A stretch of 64,000 nucleotides of DNA from Schistocerca nitens (GCF_023898315.1 NC_064619.1:484261376-484325375); one strand, 5' to 3'; shown: positions 10,166-22,060, counted from the stretch's first letter. The notes: a model not told the origin generated them from the sequence alone. A program made the numbers and translations.

Positions 10166-12425
10166 TGCACGCTACAATTTGGAGAACCCTAGCGCCAGTG
10201 GATTGCAACTTGGGAAAATCGACCGAGTAAAATGCATGACATGCGATACTTCAACCGATATTGAGAATAGAATAAAACATTCTGAGGTATTACTTTTCAG
10301 AATGCCCTCATACAGTGATATCGACAATAAAACAACACAATTTCCTCTACCTCGATTTGTATCTCTTTTCAACAGCACATTCGCTCCATCGACTGCCCAG
10401 TGCCTGACATAGAATTTTGTTTTACTGTATGGGAACGTTTTCTGCGAAGATCGATTACTCGGACTTCTAAATCAGATCCATCCCCAGCTTCATTGTTAAG
10501 AGTGCCAAAACAACAATTACACAAATGTCGACCAAATCCCTGAAACTCAACTGTGCCAAAAAAAATGACATCAGCTATTTCTGTCTTTGCCTCATCTAAA
10601 CTCAGTACCTGATAATGAAATGTTTGTTCTCCCGTGCAATTACGTAATTCCTATAGCTTGCGTAATGACAAAATTCCTATTTAACCCTTAGAAAGGATGA
10701 CTCCAGTTGTGCTGCCGCCATAGAAAATGACTACACAACAGCAACGTAACGCTCACTGTGTCCGACTCAAGTTCACCTAATGTGCTACTGCGAAACGAAG
10801 GGTAATTGAAAGTAAAATTAAGTTACAGAGGGTTTAATAACAAGTTAAAACGAAATGCCGGGCGACATATGTGAGGAAACGCAGTTAGCTTTGCTAGGCC
10901 TAGTTCTAGATAGTAACATGTTCGAACAGTTAACAGACAGTGTAACAGATATAAAAGAGATTCTTATTTTGTATATATGCAACTGCACTAAATTTACCAA
11001 ATCATCAGCGTTGCCTATTAAACTATAACTACAAAAAAGTGAACAACGTTTTTCAACATTCTCGTTTAAAATGTCAGAGTCAAGGTCGACATTGTTGTTT
11101 TGGTTAGTTGCACCTCTAACTGAAAAGCATGCAGCGAGAAGTGCAACATCACAAAATCATGCTATTCGAATCGTTAGCCTGCTCTTAGGGAGCCCTATGG
11201 ATTATTCGTTAGAATCTGAGTAAGCCCAGTTATCTCAGATCTCGCAGTTACATTCCCTGTCAATGGAGTCCGCCTGTGTAAAAATGTTGGACACAATTTT
11301 AATTATTACGTATTACCACAGTCAGTTCGAAAACAATGGTCTTCTACGATTAAGTCACGAAAGTTTGGGGTATTGCTTGTATTTTTTATGCGTCCACAAG
11401 CACGTCGGAACGGTATCTGTCAAATTCGAACAGATAATAACAATTTTTTAAATATCTGAACATTAATTTTTCCGTGCTATCATATCCTGAAAGATTTATT
11501 TCTATGTAAACACTGTAGACAGTGTTAGAATAATTGTACTTACAGAACTAACAGAGTATGTATGCAAATGCTGCATGTTCCAATAATCGCTCAGTATATT
11601 CGTTTTAGGCCATTGACTTCTTTAAGACAGAAGGGCAATAAAGTGCCAAAACATTAATTTTTAATGTGCCAATCACTCTGACGGTTTGTTGGCTGAAGAC
11701 CGCCTGATAGTATTCATCTATCCTTTATCTGTCAGCAAAGATGACAGGTTATAAATTCCTAATGCGTTCCTCAGTCAGCTGACAGCTTCTGTCATGGTAT
11801 ATTTTCTCTCTCTTCTTTTTATGTCACTGTTGTTGACAATTCGAGCTGGGGGAATCATAGGTCCAAGACTTAGTACTGGCCAGATCTTTAATGAGAAGAC
11901 CGACACGCTTGGAACGGCAATACAAAAAACTGTCACAACTAATTGAATAATTAATCAATGGGCCACGAATTTAGACTTTCTGCATTATACTTCGATGGAA
12001 TGGACACCGCCGTATATTTTATTCTACACTACAAGTACCAACATGTAATTTAACTTACTTTATGAAGTTGCTGTTACCTGTGTGTTACGGAACATCAAAC
12101 CAACATGACTCACAACTTCTTTCCGACACGTATAAATACGTTTATATTTATATGATGACATACGTATTTGAAACTTTTATTACTCTGAATTCTGAGTAAC
12201 ATATCTATATAACCAGAAAGGCAAATTGTAGATCTATTTCCCGGAAAATAACAAAGTCACTGCACACTCGTCCTTGAAAATGTCCTCCGCAGAAGGGGAT
12301 GAAGTGTTGGGTTTCAAAAGAACTTCATCCGACCACGGAGTCGAAGTCTGGAATATTTTGGTAAGTGTGACATTTCCGGCCGTGAATGTTAATATTTTAC
12401 AAAGTCACTCTGTTTCGGCAACACA
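10166..12425. other. No gene or repeat recognised (2.2 kb)
   Basis: AT-rich sequence with only short open frames. No SINE box, transposase motif, RT motif or tandem repeat was seen. It is the longest stretch in the first third of the window with nothing assignable. Confidence 0.5.
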
Positions 12426-12489
12426 TACACTATGGGATCAAAGTATCCTGACAACTGCCTGAAAATGACTTACAAGTCAATGCTGGAAT

Positions 12490-13420
12490 TCAATATGGTG
12501 TTGGCTCAGCCATAGCCTTGATGACAGCTTCCACTCTCGCAGTCATACGTTCAGTCAGGTGGTGGAAGGTTTTTTGGGGAATGGCAGCCCATTATTCACA
12601 GAGCGCTGCACTGAAGGGAGGTATCGATGATCGATGTCGGTCGGTGAGGCCTGGCACGAAGTCTGCGTTTAAAAACATTCCGAAGTTGTTATGTAGGATT
12701 CAGATTAGGACTCTGTGCAGGTCAGTCCATTGCAGGGATGTTATTGTCGTGTAACCACTCCGCCACAGGCCGTGCATTATGAACAGGTGCTCGATAGTGT
12801 TGAAAGGTGCTATCGCCATCCCCGAATTGCTCTTCAATAGTGGGGAGCAAGAAGGTGCTTAAAACATCAATGTAGGCTTGTGCTGTGATGGTGCCACGCA
12901 AATCAACAATGGGTGCAAGACCTCTCCATGAAAAACACGACCACATCAACACACCACCGCCTCCAAATTTTACTGTTGGCACTACACACGCTGGTAGATG
13001 ACGTTCACCGGGCACTCGCCATACCCACACCCTGCCATCGGATCGCCACGTTCTGTACCGTGATTCGTCACTCCACCCGACGTTTTTCCACTGTTGAATC
13101 GTCTAATGTTTACGCTCCTTACACCAAGCGAGGCGTCGTTTGGCATTTACTGATGTGTGGCTTTTGAGCAGCGGCTCGACTATGAAATCCAAATTTCCTC
13201 ACCACCCGCCTAACTGTCACAGTACTTGCAGTGGATACTGATGCAGTTTGGAATTCCTGTGTGATGGTCTGGATAAATGATTGCCTATGACGCATTACGA
13301 CCCTTCTTCAACTGTCGGCGGTCTCTTTTAGTCAACAGACGAGGTCGGCCTGTACGCTTTTGTGCTGTACGTGTCCCTTCACGTTTCCGCTTCACTATCA
13401 CACCAGGAACAGTCGACCTA
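12490..13420 (-). pseudogene. Tc1-like transposase B, decayed
   Basis: The open part (13030 to 12722) reads MWVWRVPGERH, FGGGGVLMWSCFSW and WLHDNNIPAMD. These are the beta-strand region before the second catalytic Asp and the segment after it. At the expected FQHDNAPVH position the sequence reads FQHYRAPVH, so the second catalytic Asp is Tyr. Downstream WPAQSPNLNP marks the final catalytic block, but the Glu is not preserved and a stop follows. Helix-turn-helix material continues past 13030, with more beyond the SINE at 13699-13810. The copy is catalytically dead. Confidence 0.85.
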
Positions 13421-13433
13421 CGGATGTTTTGGA

Positions 13434-13686
13434 TGGTGGTGGTGGTGGTTAGTGTTTAACGTCCCGTCGACAACGAGGTCATTAGAGACGGAGCGCAAGC
13501 TCGGGTTAGGGAAGGATTGGGAAGGAAATCGGCCGTGCCCTTTCAAAGGAACCATCCCGGCATTTGCCTGAAACGATTTAGGGAAATCACGGAAAACCTA
13601 AATCAGGATGGCTGGAGACGGGATTGAACCGTCGTCCTCCCGAATGCGAGTCCAGTGTGCTAACCACTGCGCCACCTCGCTCGGTA
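13434..13686 (-). mobile_element. SINE-II inside Tc1-like element B
   Basis: Minus-strand copy with head GAGCGAGGTGGCGCAGTGGT and box B GGTTCAATCCC. Its 3' end, seen on the plus strand, is a (GGT)n-like GGTGGTGGTGG run. The 12-bp target duplication GGATGTTTTGGA lies at 13422-13433 and 13687-13698. Confidence 0.93.
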
Positions 13687-13826
13687 GGATGTTTTGGAGA
13701 GTGGAAATCTCTTGTACAGACGTATGGTAGAAGTGACACCCGATCACCTAACCGCGTTAGAAGTCCGTGAGTTCCGTGGAGCGCCCCATTCTGCTCTCTC
13801 AAGATGCCTAATGACTATTGAGGTCA

Positions 13827-14180
13827 GGGCCGGGCTGTTGCTGCTGGAGTGTTAGCTATTCGTCGTGCATTACTGTTAACACATATCGATAAGAAGAATA
13901 TCCTATACACCAATCTAAGACCTCTCTGTCGAATGGTCACGTAAAATCGCACTTGAAAAATCATTTTTATAGTTACGGCATACAAACAGACGCTTTCCAT
14001 CGATGCTGGGCGTCGCAAGGAAGACGTGATAACCTGACTGACTGGGCTGACACCAGATACGGGTTGCAAAAATGAAACTGCTAATATCTTCTGAAACCGC
14101 AGAGAAAATGCGCCTTGCAGCTCTTGGGAGAGACACCATATTTTTCTTAGAATTTTTACTCGGCTAATGTTGATAAGAGC
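13827..14180. other. No gene recognised
   Basis: Overlapping open frames on the minus strand show no known domain. Confidence 0.35.
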
Positions 14181-14440
14181 TAAAGAGAACAGAAACCGTT
14201 TGGACACTATGAGGAAGAGCAGAAAAAAATTGCTAGGCCACATGTTGAGAAGACGTGCTTACTCCAGCAACGAATTGAAAGGATCGCAAAATGAAGAAAG
14301 CGATAACTACACAGAATTAAAGGAAAAGTAATACAGAGGAAGAGGAGAAATACCTTCCTGGACTACTGACGATGGTAAACCAGACATGATGACATATCAA
14401 CGTAACTAAGAAGGTTATCAGACAAAGCTCGCACACATAT
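14181..14440 (+). mobile_element. LINE ORF2 C-terminal fragment
   Basis: The plus strand reads RKSRKKLLGHMLRR, then QRKRRNTFLDYW, recalling the conserved LINE C-terminus (R....K..IGHI.LR...... GRR.R...LDD). No stop-free frame longer than about 80 codons remains. The copy is 5' truncated. Confidence 0.5.
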
Positions 14441-14466
14441 TTGTTTATAGGTTATCCCGGTTTCGA

Positions 14467-14571
14467 CATTCTTCTGATTTTCAACAGTTGGCTGCGTCAG
14501 AATATGATGCGAGTGAGCATTCTTCTGATTTTCAACAGTTGGCTGCGTCAGAATATGATGCGAGTGAGCAT
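14467..14571. repeat. Exact 51-bp tandem duplication
   Basis: Units 14467-14517 and 14518-14568 are identical, starting CATTCTTCTGATTTTC and ending GCGAGTGAG, and a third copy begins for three bases. The period is a multiple of three, so an open frame runs through both units. Perfect identity suggests a recent event or an assembly duplication. Confidence 0.95.
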
Positions 14572-14767
14572 CTCATCAATGCTGCTTCTTCATATGAGGG
14601 ATGCTTTCCGCCAACAACATGGCAACTATGAACACACAAACGTGACACCACATTGTTCCAAACACACTGACTGTTCATAAGAGCTCAGTAGACGTTACCC
14701 AAGAAAGGCACACATAATATTGCCTTATAATTTCCCGAAGTAAGGTGTTTGTACCACCGTGACCACT

Positions 14768-14970
14768 TTTTTTTATCCAGTCACGTATTCCCAATTTACT
14801 ATCGTAATTAGATAGCACACTCAGGATAATTCATTTCGCATTCACCAGAGGGAGAAGCTCTGTACTTACATGGGCCATAACAGGTCAGTGTTGCTCTGCC
14901 GTAACCTGACAACAGTGAAGTAGTGGCTCGATAAGGAAGAATATTTACGGCGCACAAAACCACTGTATAT
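14768..14970. repeat. Diverged direct repeat, copy 1
   Basis: About 200 bases that align with 15250-15450. Shared blocks include TATCCAGT/TATCCAAT, ATTTCGCATTC, TCTG.GGTAAC.TGAC, ACACTGAA-like and ATATTTACGGCG.AC. Copy 2 lies about 480 bases downstream in the same orientation. Not matched to any family I know. Confidence 0.6.
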
Positions 14971-15249
14971 GCCATATTAACCAAAACGCACTCGTAAGTT
15001 AGACCACTGACTTCCTTGAACACGATGTTTACATTCCTACAGTGTGTTTCGCACTAGTTGATATTCGTCTGGTTACCTGCTCGGTCGGACGTGCCATTTA
15101 ACTTGTTTCTTACTTTATTTCCTCCTGACAGGATCACGTTGCGATAAAGTTACTGGCGCTTAGGAATACCTCCAGAGATACTGTAACACAAGGCAAAGTA
15201 GAAATGACGTTTTTACAAGCTTCAAGTAAGGCAACGCAGGGTGCACTTT

Positions 15250-15450
15250 ATTTTATCCAATTCCCTAATTCTTGTTTATCACCGTAACTCGGTCGTACGA
15301 GCAGAACAATTTATTTCGCATTCGCTGTGGGGCGAAGTCCTCCGCTCACACAAGAACCAGAGTTCGCTGTAGCTCTGAGGTAACATGACGACACTGAAAC
15401 AGTGGCGAGACAGGAAGGGATATTTACGGCGAACAGAAACAGTAAAAACT
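15250..15450. repeat. Diverged direct repeat, copy 2
   Basis: Partner of 14768-14970, with the same order of conserved blocks and short indels between them. The end near 15430 (ATATTTACGGCGAACAGAAA) is the best conserved part. Downstream of it the two copies differ, so similarity stops abruptly. Confidence 0.6.
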
Positions 15451-15970
15451 TTTACGGCCTGCACCACCGGCCTGCCCCTCGAATCCGTCGCAACCTCTCA
15501 CGCTCGCCATTGACAAAAGACAGCCTCCAATACGTCCCACCGCGCACCATACAACGCCGCACCGGCGTGCCTCGAGCGCGGCTTCGCTATTGTCGTCACA
15601 TCGGCCGTGTCACAGAGACTTTAACGGTAATTTATTCTGATTGGCGGCAGCGATAGAATACAGTGAGTGTGTAGGCGGTACGCGGCCGGCATAGCGAGTC
15701 GTCGCCGGCACACACCTCCAGCCTGCCGATTGAACGCGGCTGGCGAAGGAATGAATCACGGACCGCGGAGCAGGGGGAAGAACGCCTGCTGGCGAGATTT
15801 ACGGCCTCCGTACGCTTTTTACGGACTGCAGCGACTCCGGCACGAAAAGTTAGAAGGCGGAGGAGATCAGCAACAGCTCTTTCCGCAGCAGGAAATGGTA
15901 AATCTTCCTGCTGAAAGTAGGCAGTTATATCTTTCTTATTGCGTTTCTCCTTTTTTCATCGAGTGAATAA
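15451..15970. other. GC-rich stretch, no gene recognised
   Basis: CpG-rich DNA with overlapping open frames encoding Arg/Pro/Ala-rich peptides without recognisable domains. TTTACGG recurs at about 15422, 15451, 15799 and 15819. Host regulatory DNA or an unknown repeat are both possible. Confidence 0.35.
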
Positions 15971-16461
15971 TCTGTCCCTTTTAAGGAACAGTAATTAAGT
16001 ACCTCAGGGCCGACACTTAATATGATTTCGCTAGGTGAAATTCATCATCATTTTGCAACAGGTACAATTTTTCAGCTCTCTGGAATGAACAACTGCCCTC
16101 GACAGTAATAAAGATCTACGAGGTGAACCCCAACTCGCCAACAAAATTTCGGGTTGTACAAGAATATTTTCTGATTGTTACGGTGGTATCCAGTGCCCTG
16201 CTACACAGAGGTACTGTACTTGTGATTTATTCGGTCTGTTACCCGAAGTACCTTTCTCCTTTACGACAGTGAAAAAGCCTCTAATACGCAATAACCGATG
16301 CGTACAACACAAAACACGGGTGCGAAAGTACTGCGATGTGGTTGCGTCACTGCACGAACTGTTTAGCATTATAATCGTTGCGCCACCCCTCCAATACATT
16401 CAGTGAATCCTTAAACGACGTGCAAATCGGCTTCCTCTTCAAAGGCAAACATAGCCATACT
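15971..16461. other. No gene recognised
   Basis: No SINE, transposase or RT motif was seen. The one open frame on the minus strand has no identifiable domain. Confidence 0.4.
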
Positions 16462-16476
16462 GCTGCGTGTCACTGT

Positions 16477-16675
16477 TCAAATGGTTCAAATGGCTCTGAG
16501 CACTATGGGACTTAACATCTGAGGTCATCAGTCCCCTAGACTTAGAACTACGTAAACCTAACTAACCTAAGGACATCACACACATCCATGCCCGAGGCAG
16601 GATTCGAACGTGAAAACCGTAACAGCAGCGCGGTTCCGGACTGAAGCGCCTAGAACCGCTCGTCCACAACGGCCG
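16477..16675 (-). mobile_element. SINE-Ia copy, antisense
   Basis: Full-length, with the usual tail GAACCATTTGAA. The variable-arm-like region is altered (GTAACAGCAGCG in the plus strand). Perfect 15-bp target duplication GCTGCGTGTCACTGT at 16462-16476 and 16676-16690. Confidence 0.95.
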
Positions 16676-16690
16676 GCTGCGTGTCACTGT

Positions 16691-18328
16691 CAATGTGCAA
16701 CTAACATTACCAGAATAAAACAGACATGCGAAAAAAACAGGGTACTACTGAATTCAACTTCGTGGGTCGACACTTTTGTGGGTATTACAGTACCGTAAGT
16801 AAATGATACAGCTTTGTTTCAAAGCAAGTGACGCATCGTACACAGTCGAGTTTTACATTTTATTGTAGATGTTTTCGGTGTAATATTAACACAAAGATGA
16901 ATAGGAATACACGGTAACGACTCGCTGGTGACCATTACTCGATTACAACAAAATTCTAAAAAAAATTATAAACCACTTTTGAAATTTTGTTGGTGGAATT
17001 CTGGTTAATCCACATAAACGTAATACTGGCTAGACTTCAACAAATCTGTGGCATCGAACATATAATACCTTACAGGCTCAGACTGGAAAGGCACTAGAGT
17101 ACAGTTTTATCAAACTTATCTTTTCGCTTCATTTCTTCATGGAAACTTGTTGTGTACACCTACCAAAGTTTCAACTTTTATTATTAGCTGCAAATGCATA
17201 CGTTCTCGTCTGTATGGCGTATCTTAATATTAGAGGAGTCCCAGACATTTGTGATCAGATTCCCACAGTTTATAGAGGAATCTAAAAGAATTATTTTTAG
17301 ATAAAGAACCAACGGAGCGAATGAAGTATGAGATTTTGATTGAATTCGTGAACGAACAATGTGTGTCACAAACGTATCTGTAAAACACTCATGTTGCTTA
17401 CCAAGCAACTTCCACAGTTGTTGGAGAATGTACTTCCACAAGAAGAAGTTGTACTTTTATTATTATTGTTTTATTTTTTTTATTTGAATAGTAGGTCCTA
17501 TTAGATGGCCACCACTGTGATCGACAGATCCCACTCCCAAGAAATGTTTGATGTGGTTTTCAGTGAAACTGTCGATATACGACACTCCAGAAAAAAGTTG
17601 ATCCTTTTGGCAACGTACTTGGAGTCTCTCATTGTGCTAAACGTAACAGGAATATTTGAGAAAGAGCGACAACATTGTTGTAATGTATGATGAAACAAGT
17701 AGTGGTCACTTTAATCCGTTGCTAAGTAGTTAAATTGTTGCTCTATGGCGTATGATGTACTAATATCTGTTAACAAATGTACTTATTTCTGACCATTATT
17801 TCCTTACTCTGCCTAGAGTCCCCCAAAATTCTTTACCCTAAACCTCTGGAACATTTTCAAGTCATTTGTAGGAACGAGTTTTCACAGTGGAGTTTTAGAG
17901 TCGACAAATAACCATAATATGCTGTTTGAGCCCTAATACCAGATATAAATGTAAATATGTGTGCTGGCACTCCTCACTCTACGTACCTGTGCCGTATTAT
18001 GTGGCTTAACCCTAGACATTTTTTGACATTCAGTTCTCCAGGATAGCGACCCTTCTCAATTGTATATATCACATTTGCTACAATAAAAACTGTCAACTCA
18101 CTAAATTAGGACCATCTACCGGTCAGAACCCAAGGTCCAAGATTATGTAAGGCATATTTTTCTTCTGTATGTATCACGATTCGTGACTGCATTAAAAATG
18201 GAACAACATCGCCTTCAATGTGGTACTGTGGCCAGTAACTAAACTTATAAAAAATTCACAACATTCGTTACATAACAGTATTGTACAACAAACAATCCGG
18301 TTGGTGGAAGAGCCGCAACTGACCTTTA
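16691..18328. other. No gene or repeat recognised (1.6 kb)
   Basis: AT-rich sequence with short open frames. One pair at 17501-17698 overlaps on opposite strands but has no domain. Nothing assignable was seen. Confidence 0.5.
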
Positions 18329-18654
18329 TACCAGAGGTTGAAAATACCGCTTCAGTTGTAAAGTTCTTTTATTATCACACAACCAGTTTCGGGCTCTTAT
18401 ACACCCATCTTCAGGTGTCGTAACTTGGTGCTGTGATCCCCGAGCGCCACGGTGGATGCGTACTAGACGCGGTGTGCTACCTACGATCGCAGGACAGAGG
18501 TCACGCTACCTGATGACTGTGGGTAGCTTGCACACCGCGCCTAGTACACGTCCTCCGCGACGCTCGGGGATCACAGCACCAAGTTACGACACCTGAAAAC
18601 AGGCTTATAAGGGCCCGAAACATGTTCCTGAAGCGGTATTTTCAACCTCTGGTA
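18329..18654. mobile_element. Foldback (long inverted repeat) element, 326 bp
   Basis: Left arm starts TACCAGAGGTTGAAAATACC and the right arm is its inverted complement, ending CTCTGGTA. Inside, AGGTGTCGTAACTTGGTGCT and GTGATCCCCGAGCG are mirrored as CGCTCGGGGATCAC and AGCACCAAGTTACGACACCT. The arms are about 140 bases each around a short spacer near 18490. The left arm has an extra block of about 24 bases (GTAAAGTTCTTTTATTATC). No ORF. It looks like a non-autonomous foldback or MITE-like element; family unknown to me. Confidence 0.88.
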
Positions 18655-18780
18655 CTGTACAAATTAGGAATCACATTCTTTTCCATGAACTCGTGAACAA
18701 AATTTCCTACTCGTTACCTGCATACATCTATACATATATCTACATACACATTATGCACATCTCTCCTATTGAGCAGAGTG

Positions 18781-18800
18781 TTATTTTTTTTTTTTTTTTT
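18781..18800. repeat. Poly-T tract
   Basis: Homopolymer run of about 20 T. It could be the tail of an antisense retroposon, but no body is recognisable beside it. Confidence 0.8.
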
Positions 18801-18991
18801 GTAATAAGCTACACCATCATACCCTATTACTTGGTTTGATTGTTGTTGCTTGAGAAGAGCGAACATTTTTGGGGTATTATTGCAACTTTTTTATCTGCGC
18901 AATCCACATGGGAGTCATATGCGTACAAACGACCTCTAAATAACTCTTGCCTAAATTTCTCTCTTCAGGGTGTATTTGACATATTTCTTTC

Positions 18992-19090
18992 TTTGAGGCG
19001 CTCGGGGGTCACACCACCAAGTCAAGTCAGGACACCCGAAGGTCGTGTGCTAATAAAAGAACTTTACAACTGAAGCGTTATTTGAGATGT
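18992..19090 (-). repeat. Solo arm of the 18329-18654 foldback
   Basis: GGCGCTCGGGGGTCACACCA, a diverged CAGGACACCCGAAG and then AATAAAAGAACTTTACAACT and GAAGCGTTATTT match the inverted left arm of the nearby foldback. That includes the 24-base block missing from its right arm. A single arm without partner. Confidence 0.75.
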
Positions 19091-19249
19091 TTCCGTTTCT
19101 ATGACACGCTCCTGCCAGTCAAAGAATTCTGTAATTATTTTTCCATAAGCTACTAGACTGATTAATCCAGCATCAATACACATTTCAGTTTTATTTCATT
19201 GTAGGGTGTTCTCTAAATTGTCTCTTTCATACAAGAAGTGCAATTTTCC

Positions 19250-19560
19250 AGTGGCCTGCCATACTGGCACCCACCTCCGGACCTAAAATCGCAACACACA
19301 CCTAAAAGTGGTGCTCAACTCGGGGGGTAAGCCGGTTTGAACCCTGATGGCAGAAAATTGCATCTCTTAGTATATGGCCGGCAAAGGAAGAGAGATGATT
19401 GCGTGAAGTTCACGGTCACCTGACTTTGCACCAAAATCCTGGATTAAATTCCAAACCTCTCTACAGTATCTCATGAAGTGAGGGAATGTGACGTCAGATG
19501 GGGACACTAAGCTCACTAAGCTCACTAGGCTCATTCGAGAAGGGTATGCTGTATGCCCAC
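19250..19560 (+). repeat. Possible unknown SINE-like repeat
   Basis: A box-B-like GGTTTGAACCCTG near 19330 is followed by CACGGTCACCTGACTTTGCA and CTCATGAAGTGAGGGAATGT. A short tandem of AAGCTCACT units lies near 19507-19530. It reads like a decayed dispersed repeat, but I cannot confirm a family or its ends. Confidence 0.3.
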
Positions 19561-19960
19561 ACCAGGTTTCACTTAACCGATTCCCTTCCTTTGCAGCAAG
19601 ACAAACCCAATATTACGATATACACACGCTCATTGCAGTCATCCACACTACAAAGAAACACATTTGACTCTTCATAACAGGTCGGAGGAGGGAAACGGCA
19701 AACTACCTCCACTAGGACCTTACCAAAGCGGCGATGCAGGTTTCCTGTATCTGTTCCACGGCGCCGATTCCAGAGTACGGGATGATCTTGTGTTGATAGT
19801 GTAGGTGGTTGCAAGACATAGAACTCCCATTGCGACCATTTAGACCCGTAGGCAAAGGTTACATTTTTAGGAATCACTAAGTGTACAAAGTTACATCTCT
19901 GCGCATTAAGAGAAAAACACTAGCCTCTGCAACAGTCTCATTTTTGTCAAGACCTATTCA
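19561..19960. other. No gene recognised
   Basis: One 102-codon open frame on the minus strand has no recognisable domain. Confidence 0.35.
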
Positions 19961-21238
19961 CACTGCCGAACAAAATAGTACACCTGGAAAGACGAGATCA
20001 ATTTTGATCCAATGACGGCCACCGGGGTGATAGGAGATTTGCTGATAATGATTTCAACGTCGTCTGCCAACAGATAGCGCACTGGCATAGCTATTAGAGC
20101 TCAATTTTTGTCTAACCTTTAATATGGAATGCCCACAGTCGTATGGCTCAGTGTGGTGCACACACGTGAAGAAAGAAGGCAACCATGCCACGAAGATGCA
20201 CCCGTGTTCGTACAGCCAGCTATAGCGACGTTGCATGGGGTCAAATTGTGGCCTTCCGAGTGGTGGGATGGTCCTTTTGGAGAACTGTCAAACAAGCTGG
20301 ACTAGATCAGTTGTGCAACGATGCTGGTAGCAGTGGTCATGTGAACATTCTCACACCCGTCCAGGCTTTTATAGTAAAAGCAGCAATGGCAGATCGTACA
20401 GCCACCAGGGCACAGATAAGAGTGCTTTTGAGTCCAGTCGTGTCAACACGAACTGTTGCGAACTGGTTATTAGCAGTGGGTTTACAGGCATGCACGCCTC
20501 TAACCAGCCTTCCACTCAAGCCACAGCATCGACGAGCAGGGCTCGACTGGTGCTGACAGAGGTTCATTTGGAAGATGGAATGGTGGGCTATGGTCTTCAG
20601 CAGTGAAAACATACTCTGCCCGCATGCAAGCGATGTTCGTTTGCACGTACAACATAGACCTGGTGAGCGCTATCACGTAGAGCGCATTCGTCCATTACTT
20701 TCGTTCGCCCTTGGTGTTCTGGAGGGGACATTAACCAGCGCTCGGTTACGTGCAGATTATTGTTCGGCCCGTCCTTTTGCCGTTCTTGCGAGAGGAAGGT
20801 GATGTGTTGTCCCAACAGGATAATGCACGCCCACACACTGCGCATAAAACTCAACGTACAGCAACATACCTGACCAGCACGAACTTGGACTTGTCTCCAA
20901 TAGCTCATGTTTGGGATGTGATGGGACAAGTATTGACTAATAGAGCTCGTCAATCAACAACTGTTTCAAAACTAAGTAAACAGGACAAGCAGGCGTTTCT
21001 CAGAATAGTATTCGTCATCTGAACGATCGACTGGATGCCAGAGTCAGTGGCTGCATTGCTTCCCTGTGGTGCTACACCACGAACTAATACAGCTGTTTCA
21101 AGATGGGTCGATACCTGATACCTCCAGAACCGCTTGTGTCAATATATCATTTCACTTACTCCATATGTACTGTTGCAGCAATAAATTTTCAGTTATTTGG
21201 AAACTTCTGAAAGGGTGTACTAATTCTTTTCCAGCAGT
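19961..21238 (+). mobile_element. Tc1-like transposon C
   Basis: Left end CACTGCCGAACAAAATAGTA is mirrored imperfectly at the right end (TACTAATTCTTTTCCAGCAG, 21219-21238). TA follows at 21239. The transposase is on the plus strand and is broken. The left TA has mutated to CA. Confidence 0.8.
20185..21090 (+). pseudogene. Tc1-like transposase C, inactive
   Basis: The N-terminal frame (20185-20556) begins MPRRCTRVRTASYSDVAWGQ and contains ATRAQIRVLLSPVVSTRTVA, the second helix-turn-helix, ending near PQHRRAGLDWC. The middle is frameshifted. The C-terminal frame (20750-21022) has LSQQDNARPHTA (second catalytic Asp), but a deletion shortens the linker. The final block reads LSPIAHVWD, so the catalytic Glu is Ala. 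Broken frames and the lost Glu make it inactive. Confidence 0.88.
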
Positions 21239-21339
21239 ATGTATATTCTTACTGAATAACATACTATTGTGGATAACTGCAGCATCTGACAAAACTTGGG
21301 AGTAGGGTCTAATACTATCCTTTTTGTGTGTTGAGGGTC

Positions 21340-21857
21340 CTCCATCGGCTGATTTGATGCGGCCGGCACTGGATTCTCTCGTGTGACATCTTCTTCATTT
21401 CATTGTAGCACATTCTATTCTGTGTTTTCTCCTCTGTAGCTCACACTCGTACCACGACAGTTACTGATTGATGTCTCAATCTCCACCTCCAGTAATTTTA
21501 ACCGTTCTTATAGTGTGCTCAACATAATTCTCATTACTCCTGTGGAGGACCTCCACATTATCTCATTAGTCCATTTCTCCACCTCTGACACGTTACGCAT
21601 CGATTCAACACCTTTTGCTTCGATTCTCCCTTTCGGTTTTCTCACAGTTCATGATCAATTTCCATACAACATCTTGCTCCAGACATATATTCTCAGAAAT
21701 TTCTTCCTCAAATTAAGACCTTTCTTTTGTACAGCAATCTGGATTTCACTCTTTGTTTGTGCTAGTCAGCTTGTTACATCATTTTTGCTTTACCCGTCAA
21801 ACATTATTTTGTTTGCAGAGCAGCAGAACTCCGTCTCTTTATCTCCAGTAGAAAAGT
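21340..21857 (-). mobile_element. Decayed LINE, RT C-terminal region
   Basis: The plus strand shares blocks with the better LINE copy at 52330-53655: GCTTCGATTCTC, ATTCTCAGAAATTTCTTCCT and CAAATTAA followed by CCTTTCTTTT. It is therefore the same LINE family on the minus strand, 5' truncated, cut on the right by the SINE at 21858. Confidence 0.65.
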
Positions 21858-22060
21858 TCAAAAATGGTTCAAATGGCTCTGAGCACTATGGGACTCAACT
21901 GCTGAGGTCATTAGTCCCCTAGAACTTAGAACTAGTTAAACCTAACTAACCTAAGGACATCACAAACATCCATGCCCGAGGCAGGATTCGAACCTGCGAC
22001 CGTAGCGGTCTTGCGGTTCCAGACTGCAGCGCCTTTAACCGCACGGCCACTTCGGCCGGC
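21858..22060 (-). mobile_element. SINE-Ia copy, antisense
   Basis: Full-length copy with tail AAAATGGTTCAAATGGCTCT in the plus strand and head ending GGCCGGC. Target duplication CAGTAGAAAAGT at 21846-21857 and 22060-22071, with one shared base at the junction. Confidence 0.93.

Larger units (their letters stand above)
12428..13826 (-). mobile_element. Tc1-like transposon B, one end truncated
   Basis: The left terminus CACTATGGGATCAAAGTATCC follows a TA (12426-12427), as in Tc1-like elements. The transposase lies on the minus strand and a SINE-II is inserted at 13434-13686. The matching right terminus (ending in CCCATAGTG) was not found; similarity seems to fade near 13826, so the right end is lost. 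Confidence 0.85.

Noticed and set aside
13587..13802. 71-codon minus-strand frame after 13587
   Set aside because: Mostly the SINE-II head read through into the Tc1-like flank.
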